7,732 bases of DNA from positions 1 through 7,732 of the forward strand of contig JAUHZW010000095.1 of assembly GCA_030425745.1 (NCBI GenBank). The letters are read 5' to 3'. This document shows positions 1 to 6,792 of this stretch, one piece after another (position 1 is the first letter of the stretch; each line of letters opens with the position of its first letter). A program made the translations under genes and the position numbers. This stretch comes from Actinomycetes bacterium. Its GTDB lineage: Bacteria; Actinomycetota; Actinomycetes; S36-B12. The notes beneath the pieces were generated by a model. That model did not search any database, was not told the DNA's origin, and saw only the letters and a list, made by a program, of their open reading frames with translations.

Positions 1-1068
1 TTCCGCACCAGCTTCGGGACCGAGACTCTGCGCGACGTCATCCTCGTCGAGGCGGTCTCCTCTAACGGGGTGAGCGGCTGGGGCGAGTGCGTGACGATGT
101 CCTGGCCGGGCTACAGCTACGAGTACGGCGACAACGCGATCCACGTGATGGAGAACCATCTGCTGCCCGCGTTGGCGACGGTCGCGGATTCCGACGACCC
201 ATACGAGGTGCGCGCGGCCATGGAGGTCGTCGCCGGCAACCCGATGGCCAAGAACGCGATGTCGACCGCGATGCTCGATGTGTGGCTGCGCGAGCGGGGT
301 GAGTCCCTCGCTCACTACCTCGGGGCCGTGAAGGACAGGGTCGACTGCGGGGTCTCTGTGGGCATCAACGTCAACGAGTCCATCGATGAACTTCTGGCCG
401 AGGTGGGCGGCTACGTCGACGAGGGCTACCGCCGGATCAAGCTGAAGATCCAGCCGGGTTGGGATGTCGAGCCCCTGCGCGCGGTGCGCGAGGCGTGGCC
501 GACGATCCCGCTGCAGACGGACGCCAATCAGGCGTACCAGCGGTCGGACGCGCAGCACCTCGCGCAGCTCGACCAGTTCGACCTGCTGCTGCACGAGCAG
601 CCGCTGGAGCAGGACGACTGGTACGGGCATGTGCTGATGTCGGAGGCCTGCGAGACGCCGATCTGCATGGACGAGTCGATCCACTCCGTGATGAGCGCCG
701 ACTCCGCCCTGCAGTTCGGTGCCTGCTCGATCATCAACATCAAGCCCGGCCGGGTCGGCAGCTACCTGACCGGCAAGGAGATCCACGACCTGTGCCTGGA
801 GCGCGGAGCACCGGTATGGGCAGGCGGCATGCTCGAGACGGGCATCGGTCGCGCGGCGAATGTCGCCCTCGCCGCGCTGCCTGGATTCACCCTGCCGGGG
901 GACACCAGCGGGTCGAGCCGCTACTACGAGGTCGACGTCACCGAGCCGTTCGTCCTGCAGGACGGGCGGCTGCCCGTTCCCACCGGGCCGGGCATCGGCG
1001 TCGATCCGCTCCCGGACGTACTCGCCGACATGACGGTCTGGTCGACGGACCTCATGGTGTCGTCGTGA
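1..1068 (+). CDS. menC: o-succinylbenzoate synthase / N-succinylamino acid racemase, MenC type 2 (5' end outside window)
   Basis: Enolase-superfamily enzyme. The family dehydrates SHCHC to o-succinylbenzoate in menaquinone synthesis (cytoplasm, Mg2+), and some members also racemise N-succinylamino acids. The frame is open from base 1; 355 codons are visible, and family members of about 370 residues suggest only some 10-20 residues are missing. Counting from the first codon of the window, the barrel lysines of the KxK motif are K147 and K149. The metal ligands are D174 (TDAN), E199 (HEQPL) and D224 (MDESI), and the second acid/base is K248 in INIKPGRVGS. The spacing D-25-E-25-D-24-K is the one I recall for the Amycolatopsis racemase (D189, E214, D239, K263). 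R251 sits where that enzyme has R266, linked to racemase activity. The C-terminal GGMLETGIGRAAN block is also typical. The family is clear, but in vivo substrate (OSB or N-acylamino acid) cannot be decided. The stop overlaps the next gene. Confidence 0.9.
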   Translation, partial: FRTSFGTETLRDVILVEAVSSNGVSGWGECVTMSWPGYSYEYGDNAIHVMENHLLPALATVADSDDPYEVRAAMEVVAGNPMAKNAMSTAMLDVWLRERGESLAHYLGAVKDRVDCGVSVGINVNESIDELLAEVGGYVDEGYRRIKLKIQPGWDVEPLRAVREAWPTIPLQTDANQAYQRSDAQHLAQLDQFDLLLHEQPLEQDDWYGHVLMSEACETPICMDESIHSVMSADSALQFGACSIINIKPGRVGSYLTGKEIHDLCLERGAPVWAGGMLETGIGRAANVALAALPGFTLPGDTSGSSRYYEVDVTEPFVLQDGRLPVPTGPGIGVDPLPDVLADMTVWSTDLMVSS

Positions 1069-1463
1069 GCGCCACCGCGGACCAGATCCACAGGTGGATC
1101 GACAGGTACGGCGATGCGATCCGGGCGCGCGATGCACGGGCCGTGGCTGACTGCTACGCCGCGGACGCTCAGATCCACGTCCACGGGCTGGGCGATGCCG
1201 GCAGCGCCTGGAACAGCAAGCATTCCGTGGGTAATCACGGGATCGAGGAGGAGTATCAGCGATTCTTCGACCTGGTGAATGACTTCACCGTCGAGTACAC
1301 CGATCGCATCGTGTCACCCGACCAGGGTGCGGCGGCCATGGTCGTGCGCATCAGCGGGACCAACGCCGACGGCACGTCCTTCGACCGCGCCAACGCCCTG
1401 CACGTCACCTTCGGCGGTGACGGACGCATCGAGTTGATGCTCAACTGGTACGGCGACGCCTGA
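1065..1463 (+). CDS. NTF2-like / SnoaL-like family protein, 132 aa
   Basis: Small alpha+beta-cone protein of the NTF2/SnoaL superfamily. The N-terminal helices (about residues 5-33: QIHRWIDRYGDAIRARD, then VADCYAADAQIHVHG), a middle helix (58-72) and the C-terminal strands (74-129), ending in IELMLNWYGDA, follow the usual order and length of single-domain members. Such proteins bind or isomerise small molecules, or act as polyketide cyclases or hydratases; I cannot name a substrate. The GTG start at 1065 overlaps the TGA of the enolase-family gene (GTGA), and no clear Shine-Dalgarno is visible, so translational coupling is likely. The reading frame extends far upstream inside the preceding gene, but that part is a shadow. 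The coupling suggests a shared substrate or pathway with the enolase-family enzyme, which is inference only. Confidence 0.8.
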   Translation: MSATADQIHRWIDRYGDAIRARDARAVADCYAADAQIHVHGLGDAGSAWNSKHSVGNHGIEEEYQRFFDLVNDFTVEYTDRIVSPDQGAAAMVVRISGTNADGTSFDRANALHVTFGGDGRIELMLNWYGDA

Positions 1464-1481
1464 CGCCGGAATCCGCATCCT

Positions 1482-1519
1482 GTCACGGGGTGACGGAGGG
1501 GTTCGGGCCTCACTATCCT
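1482..1519 (+). promoter_or_regulatory. possible promoter of the diguanylate cyclase gene with overlapping inverted repeat
   Basis: In the 88 bp between the NTF2-like stop and the GGDEF start there is a -10-like TATCCT at 1514-1519, with a weak -35-like GTGACG at 1490-1495 (18-bp spacer). A perfect short inverted repeat, GTCAC-ggg-GTGAC at 1482-1494, overlaps the -35 box and could be an operator. A strong Shine-Dalgarno (AGAGGAGG, 1535-1542) follows. By-eye call only; the inverted repeat is short enough to be chance. Confidence 0.3.
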
Positions 1520-1551
1520 GTGCTGACGGGGGCGAGAGGAGGTCTCCGAGC

Positions 1552-2667
1552 GTGAACATGACGGGATGGATGCAGCGCCTGGGGCTGGTGCCCCAGAGTG
1601 CTGCTCCGCGGGCGTCCCGCCAGCAGCGCGAGGCCTACCGGATCGCCTCGGCTCGCCACCACTTCCCTGCCGCGCTGACTCTCGGGGCCGTCATCCTGGT
1701 CGTGCTCGGGCTCGTTTTCCGTGCTGAGACCGCCGAATCGGTCGCCTGGGCGGGGCTCTCGTTCTTCATCTCCGCTGGCGTCCTGCTCGTCTATGGCCTG
1801 CTGGTGCCCCGGCTGACGGACCGGGTCCTGCTCTGGAGCTACGGCGTGGTCATGGCTCTTGCCCTGGCACCCCAGATCGCACGCGCAGCGATCACCGGAT
1901 CGGCGGCGCTCATCGGCTTCAGTGCCGTCCTGTCGATGATGCTTGTGGCCCTGGCTGTCTCCTGGAAGCCGGTCCTCGTGGGCTTCGTCCTCCTGGTCGT
2001 GTTCGACCAGACGGTGATCACCAGGATCGATGGGCCGACGCCGAGCGATCCCATGGACGTCGTCCTGGTGGCGTCACAGCTGTTCGCCGCCGGCCTGCTC
2101 GTGGCCCGAATCCAGATGCTGAACCACCTGGCGGACACGACCGTCCTCGCCGAGCAGGTCGCAACCGAGGACTCCCTGACCGGTCTGCTCAACCGGCGCG
2201 GACTCGATATCGGGGTGGCGGCGCTGGAGGGCAATGCCCGCCGGTCCGGCGCCCCGATCCTGGTCGCCTATGTGGATGTCGACGGACTCAAGGCGGTGAA
2301 CGACACGTTCGGGCATGAGGAGGGAGACCAGGTCATCGCCGCCGTCGGTCGAGCGCTGCGGGAGAGCGCCCGGGTGGGGGACCTGGTGGCACGGGTGGGG
2401 GGTGACGAGTTCGTCATCGTCGGCGTGGGGGGACTGGTCGAGGGCGGTGCACTGGCCACGCGTCTGTCGGACAGCATCGAGGCCCACTACCCGGTCAGGG
2501 ACAAGTGGGCGGCGAAGGTCACGGTGGGTATGGCCTCGGCCGATGCCCGCTCACGCAGCGTCGCTGACCTCATGCTCGAGGCGGACACCCGCATGTACGA
2601 CGAGCGGCGCCGCACGCGGGGAGACGAGGCACCCTCAGTGGACGTCCGCGACGCCGGTGATGCGTGA
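1552..2667 (+). CDS. membrane-bound diguanylate cyclase (six TM + GGDEF), 371 aa
   Basis: Makes cyclic di-GMP from two GTP. A basic N-terminal tail (1-37) is followed by six hydrophobic segments, about 38-56, 64-85, 92-110, 114-136, 138-157 and 168-186. A short helix (188-206) then leads to a complete GGDEF domain (207-355). Visible motifs are DSLTGLLNRR (from D207), YVDVDGLKAVND with metal-binding D242 and substrate-contacting N250, and GGDEF at 283-287. RVGD at 274-277 lies exactly five residues before GGDEF, the RxxD product-inhibition site. All key residues are present, so an active, feedback-inhibited enzyme is expected. No EAL domain is present. The membrane part is an unnamed sensor, not clearly a MASE or MHYT domain. 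GTG 1552 is chosen because AGAGGAGG ends 9 nt upstream; the in-frame ATG at 1558 is the alternative. The 3' end overlaps the convergent gene by 33 bp. Confidence 0.93.
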   Translation: MNMTGWMQRLGLVPQSAAPRASRQQREAYRIASARHHFPAALTLGAVILVVLGLVFRAETAESVAWAGLSFFISAGVLLVYGLLVPRLTDRVLLWSYGVVMALALAPQIARAAITGSAALIGFSAVLSMMLVALAVSWKPVLVGFVLLVVFDQTVITRIDGPTPSDPMDVVLVASQLFAAGLLVARIQMLNHLADTTVLAEQVATEDSLTGLLNRRGLDIGVAALEGNARRSGAPILVAYVDVDGLKAVNDTFGHEEGDQVIAAVGRALRESARVGDLVARVGGDEFVIVGVGGLVEGGALATRLSDSIEAHYPVRDKWAAKVTVGMASADARSRSVADLMLEADTRMYDERRRTRGDEAPSVDVRDAGDA

Positions 2668-4647
2668 GACCGCGAAGGTGCGAACACCGTCGGTGCGGTG
2701 GTCGAAGGCCGTCAGCACACCTGCGGACAGTCGGATGGGATCGATGATCTGCTCGGAGACGGTGCCGTCGGTGTCGGCGTATCCGATCCACACCGACGCG
2801 TTCTCCTCCAGCGCTCCGCGCAGGGCCTGCACCACCGCCCCCGACTGCAGCCGCGGCACGGTCCCTGCGGCGGCCGGTCCGGACACGGCGGCGCCCCTGC
2901 TGGTGCGCGAGCGATCGCCGGCGCGCAGCGTCTTGACCGCCGCCGTCACCAGTGCAGGTTCCGGACCGCGGGAGGTGCGTCGTGTCGCTGCTCGTGGCGT
3001 GGGTGTGCGGTGGTCCTCAGGGCGACGCACGACGATGCCGCCGTCCGGGCTCTCCGCGGCCGGGGCGTAGCCGGCCTTGCGGAGCCCCGCGATGACCTCC
3101 GACGGCGGTGCCTGACAGATGACGACGGTGTCGGCGATCCGATGCAGGCCGAGGGCCTTCAGTCGGCGGTCCTCTGCGATGGCGCGCAGGGTGTCGGCCG
3201 CATCGCTGCGCAGGTAGCTCAGGGCGCCACCGACGCGCACGGCGCCGTGCCGCCGGGCCACGTCGTCGATGAGATACGTCAGAGGCTGCGGCACGGGAGT
3301 GCGGGAGATGCTCGTGAGGAACTCGTGCAACCCCTCGGCGTCCCAACCGGCATCGAGAGCGCGCCGGATCGAGGACTCATCGGCGCGGTAGACCGTGGCG
3401 TGGCCGCGTGACTCGATCGTGGCCAGCAGACCGAGGGTGCGACCGATGTCCGAGGTGAGCGGGCCGGGGGCGGTGATGGTCAGGTCCGCCTGGATCAGCA
3501 CGTGGTCGACGTCGTCGGGCATGGTCGCGGCCATCGCGTCGGCGACCTCGCCGGCCACGCGGCGGCGGTCGTCAGGGGAGGAGTGCTCCTCCGCGAGCAG
3601 CAGGCGCGCGGCACTGCTCAGCGCGCCCAGGGCCATGACCCCGAGATCGGTCCCCTCGCGGATCGTCGCGCGGATCGCCTGCTCACGCAGGATGCCCGCC
3701 CGGCGGGGGCGGCGATGGTCGAGGATCCGCTGGATCTGGTCGGCATCGAGAGCGGTCCCGGGGGAGAGCTCCCCGAGCAGCGCGAGCAGGTCCCGGCGCA
3801 TGCCGGGCACGGGGCGTCGATCGTTTTCGGTGACCAGCAGCTTCGACTTCTCCGTCGACAGGCCAGGCAGCCGCGGCAGCGCGAGCCAGGCGTCGATCAG
3901 ATCCAGCCACTGCTCCGCGGGCGGTCGAGCCGACCAGATGTCGTAGCGCTCGGTCGGCACCCAGTGGGGATCCTCCTCCTCGTCGTCGGCCAGAAGCCGG
4001 GCCGCGACCGCGAGTTCGATGAGCAGTGCCGTGCGCGCTGGGTCAGAGTGCAGGCTCGTGCAGGCCAGCGCGAAGTCCCGCAGGGCCAGTCCTCCGCTGC
4101 GAAGCACGCCCGGCGGTTGCACCGACCACTCATCGAGCAGGTCGCGCAGCAGGGCGAGCGTCTCCCGAGCGTGCAGGCCGGACTGGCCGTCGACCATCGC
4201 CTGATCGACCGCGGCCGCATCATCGGTCGATGGCAGGGGCCACGCCGGCTCTGGGAACCCCGCGACGAGGTCCAGGGCGGATCCCACAGCCCGCAGAGCG
4301 TCGTCGTCGCCCCAGACCAGAGCCCGGGTGATGAGCCCGTCGAGTGCCTCGGCCACCGCATCCTGGGCCGTCGGAGGCAGCCCTGCTCCGGCGAGGTCGA
4401 CGAGCGTCTCGCGGGAGCGGGGATCGTCAGCCGTCGCCTCCGCCACCACGTGCAGCACGTGCAGCTCGACGGCATCGAGGGCATCGAGGCTCCGCGCGAC
4501 CGAGGGCCCTGCGGTCGCCCGTGAGGTCAGCGCGGTGAAGTCGGCAGGCACCGGCTGCAGCAGATCCGGCCGGGTGGCCAGCAGTGACGCCAGGGCGCCA
4601 TCGTCGCGACGACGCAGGTCATCGGCGAGGCTGCGGGGGCTGCTCAT
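2635..4647 (-). CDS. helicase-associated, WYL-terminated protein (Rv0862c-like), 670 aa
   Basis: Large cytoplasmic protein conserved across actinobacteria and usually annotated as a helicase C-terminal or helicase-associated domain protein. Residues 1-375 are mostly helical and leucine/alanine rich, starting with a SLADDLRRRDDGALASLLATRP-type segment. Residues about 380-505 match the Helicase_C_3 region (HVLIQADLTITAPGPL, then SRTPVPQPLTYLIDDVARRHG). A basic, low-complexity linker covers about 545-600. Residues about 603-668 look like a WYL-type fold (VWIGYADTDGTVSEQIIDP, then FAVSRITGV). I see no Walker A or DEAD box, so it is not a helicase by itself. In mycobacteria the homologue lies beside an XPB-like helicase gene, which suggests a DNA repair role; that is inference. 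ATG 4647 fits the family N-terminus. The frame runs on to 4773, but that extension would overlap the neighbouring gene and does not look conserved. Confidence 0.88.
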   Translation of the reverse strand: MSSPRSLADDLRRRDDGALASLLATRPDLLQPVPADFTALTSRATAGPSVARSLDALDAVELHVLHVVAEATADDPRSRETLVDLAGAGLPPTAQDAVAEALDGLITRALVWGDDDALRAVGSALDLVAGFPEPAWPLPSTDDAAAVDQAMVDGQSGLHARETLALLRDLLDEWSVQPPGVLRSGGLALRDFALACTSLHSDPARTALLIELAVAARLLADDEEEDPHWVPTERYDIWSARPPAEQWLDLIDAWLALPRLPGLSTEKSKLLVTENDRRPVPGMRRDLLALLGELSPGTALDADQIQRILDHRRPRRAGILREQAIRATIREGTDLGVMALGALSSAARLLLAEEHSSPDDRRRVAGEVADAMAATMPDDVDHVLIQADLTITAPGPLTSDIGRTLGLLATIESRGHATVYRADESSIRRALDAGWDAEGLHEFLTSISRTPVPQPLTYLIDDVARRHGAVRVGGALSYLRSDAADTLRAIAEDRRLKALGLHRIADTVVICQAPPSEVIAGLRKAGYAPAAESPDGGIVVRRPEDHRTPTPRAATRRTSRGPEPALVTAAVKTLRAGDRSRTSRGAAVSGPAAAGTVPRLQSGAVVQALRGALEENASVWIGYADTDGTVSEQIIDPIRLSAGVLTAFDHRTDGVRTFAVSRITGVADVH

Positions 4648-4654
4648 CCGACCA

Positions 4655-4660
4655 AAGGTA
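4655..4660 (-). promoter_or_regulatory. -10 box, predicted leaderless start of the helicase-associated gene
   Basis: Read on the minus strand, TACCTT is followed by 7 nt and then the ATG at 4647. TANNNT at this distance would put transcription start at or one base before the start codon. No Shine-Dalgarno is present, which agrees with a leaderless mRNA. No good -35 box is visible. Confidence 0.45.
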
Positions 4661-4682
4661 CGCGGCCGGGCTCGGGAGGCCT

Positions 4683-4904
4683 CTATCGGCGGGAGCGCCG
4701 CTGTCGGGCGCCCAGGATTAGGCCGACGAAGACGGTGGCGAGCCCCACTCCGGTCAGCATCGACAGCCACCACAGGGCGCTCGGGAGATCGAGGGAGGGG
4801 ATGATGAGCGGGAGCACGGCGATGACCGTGAACAGCAGGCCGAGGGCCGTGATCCAGCCGCCGATGCGCAGGATCCGGTCAGCCGAGGTGGTGGTCGAGG
4901 TCAC
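4683..4904 (-). CDS. small two-TM membrane protein, 73 aa, unknown function
   Basis: Two hydrophobic helices, about residues 15-36 and 43-66, are joined by a short turn (SLDLPS) and followed by a very basic tail (RQRRSRR). That predicts both termini inside. I do not recognise the family with confidence; it has the general look of small actinobacterial membrane proteins of unknown function. The start is GTG 4904, preceded on the minus strand by GAGAAGG (4912-4918) at 7-nt spacing, a good ribosome site. It lies 35 bp upstream of the helicase-associated gene on the same strand and may be cotranscribed with it, although that gene also seems to have its own -10 box. It is divergent from the cold-shock gene. 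Confidence 0.72.
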   Translation of the reverse strand: MTSTTTSADRILRIGGWITALGLLFTVIAVLPLIIPSLDLPSALWWLSMLTGVGLATVFVGLILGARQRRSRR

Positions 4905-4982
4905 CGGGTAACCTTCTCAGGCGCGGGGAAGGCCCGTGCAGCGGCACCCGGCCGCGAGACACCGACAGTGAGCGAGGCGGCC

Positions 4983-5366
4983 GTGCCTACCGGAACCGTG
5001 AAGTGGTACGACTCCGAGAAGGGGTTCGGGTTCATCTCGTCCGACGAGGGCGATGACGTCTTCGTTCATGTGTCGACGCTGCCGGCTGGTCTGACGGCCC
5101 TCAAGCCCGGAACCAAGGTCGACTTCGGTGTGGTCGATGGCAAGCGCGGCAAGCAGGCACTCTCCGTGACCGTCGTCGGTGCTGCGCCGTCCGTCGTCAA
5201 GGGCAAGCGCAAGCCGGCCGATGACATGGCCGTCATCATCGAGGACCTCATCAAGCTGCTCGACGGTGTCTCGAACCAGCTGCGACGAGGCAAGTATCCG
5301 CCGGATGCAGCAGCCGCCAAGGTGTCCGCCGTGCTGCGCGCGGTGGCCGACGACCTCGACGTCTAG
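4983..5366 (+). CDS. cold-shock domain protein with C-terminal extension (Rv0871/CspB-like), 127 aa
   Basis: Single-stranded nucleic-acid binding protein and likely RNA chaperone. Residues 1-66 form a cold-shock domain beginning PTGTVKWYDSEKGFGFIS, with RNP1 (KGFGFI, 13-18) and RNP2 (VFVH, 26-29) intact. A basic linker (67-80) leads to a helical C-terminal region (81-127, IIEDLIKLLDG to VLRAVADDLDV). This is about twice the length of CspA of E. coli but matches the long actinobacterial form (M. tuberculosis CspB, about 135 aa). GTG 4983 is chosen because it aligns with the family start (MPTG) and has GAGG at 4974-4977, five nt upstream. GTG 4968 is the in-frame alternative and would add five residues (VSEAA). 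It is divergent from the two-TM gene and convergent with the lipoprotein gene. Confidence 0.93.
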   Translation: MPTGTVKWYDSEKGFGFISSDEGDDVFVHVSTLPAGLTALKPGTKVDFGVVDGKRGKQALSVTVVGAAPSVVKGKRKPADDMAVIIEDLIKLLDGVSNQLRRGKYPPDAAAAKVSAVLRAVADDLDV

Positions 5367-5395
5367 CCAGGAGCGGCCGGTGCCCTGAGTGGCTA
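5364..5395. terminator. inverted repeat between convergent genes, possible bidirectional terminator
   Basis: TAGCCA at 5364-5369 and TGGCTA at 5390-5395 are perfect inverted arms; two further GG/CC pairs are possible with a bulge. The outer ends of both arms are the TAG stop codons of the cold-shock and lipoprotein genes. There is no T tract, as is common in high-GC actinobacteria. The stem is short, so terminator function is a guess. Confidence 0.35.
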
Positions 5396-5854
5396 TGCGC
5401 CCGTGAGCTGGAACAGCCACACACCCTTGGTGCCGGCATCGCCCCCGGCGACGATCTCCATCGACAACCCCTCCGCGGGCACCTGCTGCAGGTCCGGGAA
5501 GGTGAAGCGGAAGTACGTCGTCGTCAGCGGGGTCTGGGTCACGGCCTGACCGCCGATGCGGATGGTCCAGCCGGCATCCGCAACGACCGGCTCGACGCTC
5601 ACGCCGATGACGTCGCCGGGCACGACCTTGATGGACTCCACGGCCTCGCCTGCGGTGGCCTTGGCGAGCACCTCCTGCGCGCAGGCATCGGCATCGACCG
5701 ACGGGGCGTCGAATGCCCAGCACGCCGCCTCACTGTGGGCGGTGGTGGTGCCGGAGAACACCGAGGCGCCGGGTGCGGGCTTCTGGCAGCCGGTGAGGAT
5801 GAGGGCCGCAGCAGCGGCACCGACGACGAGCAGGGGCAGACGGCCTCGGTTCAT
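5393..5854 (-). CDS. lipoprotein, DUF2771-like, 153 aa
   Basis: Exported, lipid-anchored protein. The signal peptide has a basic start (MNRGR), a hydrophobic core (7-20) and a lipobox LTGC with C23 as the acylated cysteine. The mature part starts with a small flexible stretch (QKPAPGASVFSGTTT), has two cysteines (C45, C58) that could form a disulfide, and continues as a beta-rich domain (about 70-153) ending in GVWLFQLTGA. The pattern VVPGDVIGVSVEPVVADAGW, followed by a YFRFTFPD strand, resembles DUF2771, a lipoprotein family that I recall lying between cold-shock and DUF3027 genes in actinobacteria. This assignment is from memory and moderate; lipoprotein status is firm. ATG 5854 begins a clear signal peptide. 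No Shine-Dalgarno is seen; see the -10 box at 5861. Confidence 0.82.
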   Translation of the reverse strand: MNRGRLPLLVVGAAAAALILTGCQKPAPGASVFSGTTTAHSEAACWAFDAPSVDADACAQEVLAKATAGEAVESIKVVPGDVIGVSVEPVVADAGWTIRIGGQAVTQTPLTTTYFRFTFPDLQQVPAEGLSMEIVAGGDAGTKGVWLFQLTGA

Positions 5855-5860
5855 GGCATG

Positions 5861-5866
5861 ACCCTA
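5861..5866 (-). promoter_or_regulatory. -10 box, predicted leaderless start of the lipoprotein gene
   Basis: On the minus strand TAGGGT is followed by exactly 6 nt and the ATG at 5854. A TANNNT box in this position places +1 on the A of the start codon. There is no ribosome site between them. No convincing -35 element is visible. Confidence 0.45.
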
Positions 5867-5916
5867 GCGCTGGTTGGTGGACGTCCCCCGCTGAGGGACC
5901 GGCAAGTGGGGTGGGC

Positions 5917-5922
5917 CACAAT
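5917..5922 (+). promoter_or_regulatory. weak -10-like box at the DUF3027 start
   Basis: CACAAT lies 6 nt before ATG 5929, the same spacing as the other leaderless-type starts here, but it lacks the first T of TANNNT. No Shine-Dalgarno precedes the ATG. With the box at 5861, this makes the 74-bp gap a compact divergent promoter region. Confidence 0.3.
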
Positions 5923-5928
5923 CGACGC

Positions 5929-6792
5929 ATGAGTTCGCTCCTGCCAGCCGCCGATGCCAAGCGTGATGCCGCCCTTGTGGCGGCCGTCGATCAGGCACGT
6001 GAGGCGGCCGTCGAGGAGGCCGGCGCCGACGTTGTGGGTGAGCATCTGGCCGTCGTGATGGAGGGTGAGCGCCTTGCGACACACACCTTCACGTGCCTGA
6101 ACCCGGCTTACGTCGGCTGGCAGTGGGCGGTGACGCTGGCCCGTGCTCCGCGCGCCAAGGTGGTGACCGTCACTGAGGTGGTTCTGCTGCCCGGCCCGGA
6201 GGCCCTTGTGGCCCCGGCGTGGGTGCCGTGGAGCGAGCGGGTCGAGCCCGGTGACCTCTCGGCGGGAGATGTCCTGCCGACCGCCGTCGACGATGCGCGT
6301 CTTGTTCCCGGTATGACGGGGCAGGACGACCTCGAGGGTGTGTCCTCGGCCGCACCGCTGCAGCCGGGCCAATGGGAGATCGGGCTCGGCCGAGTGCGCG
6401 TGCTGTCGCCGATCGGGCGTGATGATGCCGCCGACCGCTGGGTCGAGGGAGACTTCGGACCCAACGCGCCGATGGCCAAGCAGGCGGCGCTGGAGTGCTC
6501 GACCTGCGGATTCCTGCTGCCGATGAACGGCGCGATGGGCCAGCAGTTCGCGGTCTGCGCCAATGAGATGAGCCCGGCCGACGGGCATGTCGTGGCCCTG
6601 ACGTACGGGTGTGGTGCCCACTCGGAGGCCATGATCGCCCCGCAGACTGAGCCCGAGCCCGGTTCGGTGGAGTCGGCGGAGGCCGCGGTCGAAGCGGTGG
6701 CGCCGGATGTCGAGGTGTCTGAGATCGAGGTTGTCACAGCGGAGAGCGACGAGCCGGCCTCGGAGCCCGAGCCCGCGGCTGAGACCGACTAG
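5929..6792 (+). CDS. DUF3027 family protein (Rv0883c-like), 287 aa
   Basis: Conserved actinobacterial protein of unknown function, cytoplasmic by sequence (no signal peptide or TM segment). The body (1-235) contains the family blocks HTFTCLNPAYVGWQWAVTLAR (about 45-65), a strand VVTVTEVVLLPGPEALVAPAWVPWSERV (about 73-100) and the LAPGD-like turn EPGDLSAGD. A cysteine-rich block follows: C190-x2-C193, then C210 (FAVCANE) and C228-G-A-H231. This looks like a zinc-ribbon-like metal site, an inference from spacing. The last 50 or so residues are an acidic Glu/Pro/Ala/Val-rich tail, probably disordered. ATG 5929 is preferred over GTG 5911: the family starts close to this ATG, and a -10-like box with leaderless spacing precedes it. 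It is divergent from the lipoprotein gene and convergent with the DUF2530-like gene, sharing CTAG at the stops. Confidence 0.9.
   Translation: MSSLLPAADAKRDAALVAAVDQAREAAVEEAGADVVGEHLAVVMEGERLATHTFTCLNPAYVGWQWAVTLARAPRAKVVTVTEVVLLPGPEALVAPAWVPWSERVEPGDLSAGDVLPTAVDDARLVPGMTGQDDLEGVSSAAPLQPGQWEIGLGRVRVLSPIGRDDAADRWVEGDFGPNAPMAKQAALECSTCGFLLPMNGAMGQQFAVCANEMSPADGHVVALTYGCGAHSEAMIAPQTEPEPGSVESAEAAVEAVAPDVEVSEIEVVTAESDEPASEPEPAAETD

Noticed and set aside
459..1064. Long upstream extension of the NTF2-like reading frame
   Set aside because: Translation is Arg/Ala-rich shadow of the enolase-family gene; the NTF2 fold starts at GTG 1065.
3502..4524. 340-codon plus-strand frame inside the helicase-associated gene
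   Set aside because: Arg/Gln-rich translation typical of a GC-rich shadow; the minus-strand gene has recognisable domains throughout.
4648..4773. 42-residue N-terminal extension of the helicase-associated protein
   Set aside because: It overlaps the two-TM gene on the same strand, is Arg/Pro-rich, and a -10 box sits inside it just before ATG 4647.
4905..4982. Plus-strand -10 box TAACCT (4909-4914) for the cold-shock gene
   Set aside because: No matching -35 box, and the sequence is the reverse of the GGTTACC region next to the minus-strand ribosome site; too weak to call.
4917..5723. 268-codon minus-strand frame across the cold-shock gene and lipoprotein
   Set aside because: Runs antisense to one real gene and out of frame with another, and its translation is low-complexity Arg/Gly/His.
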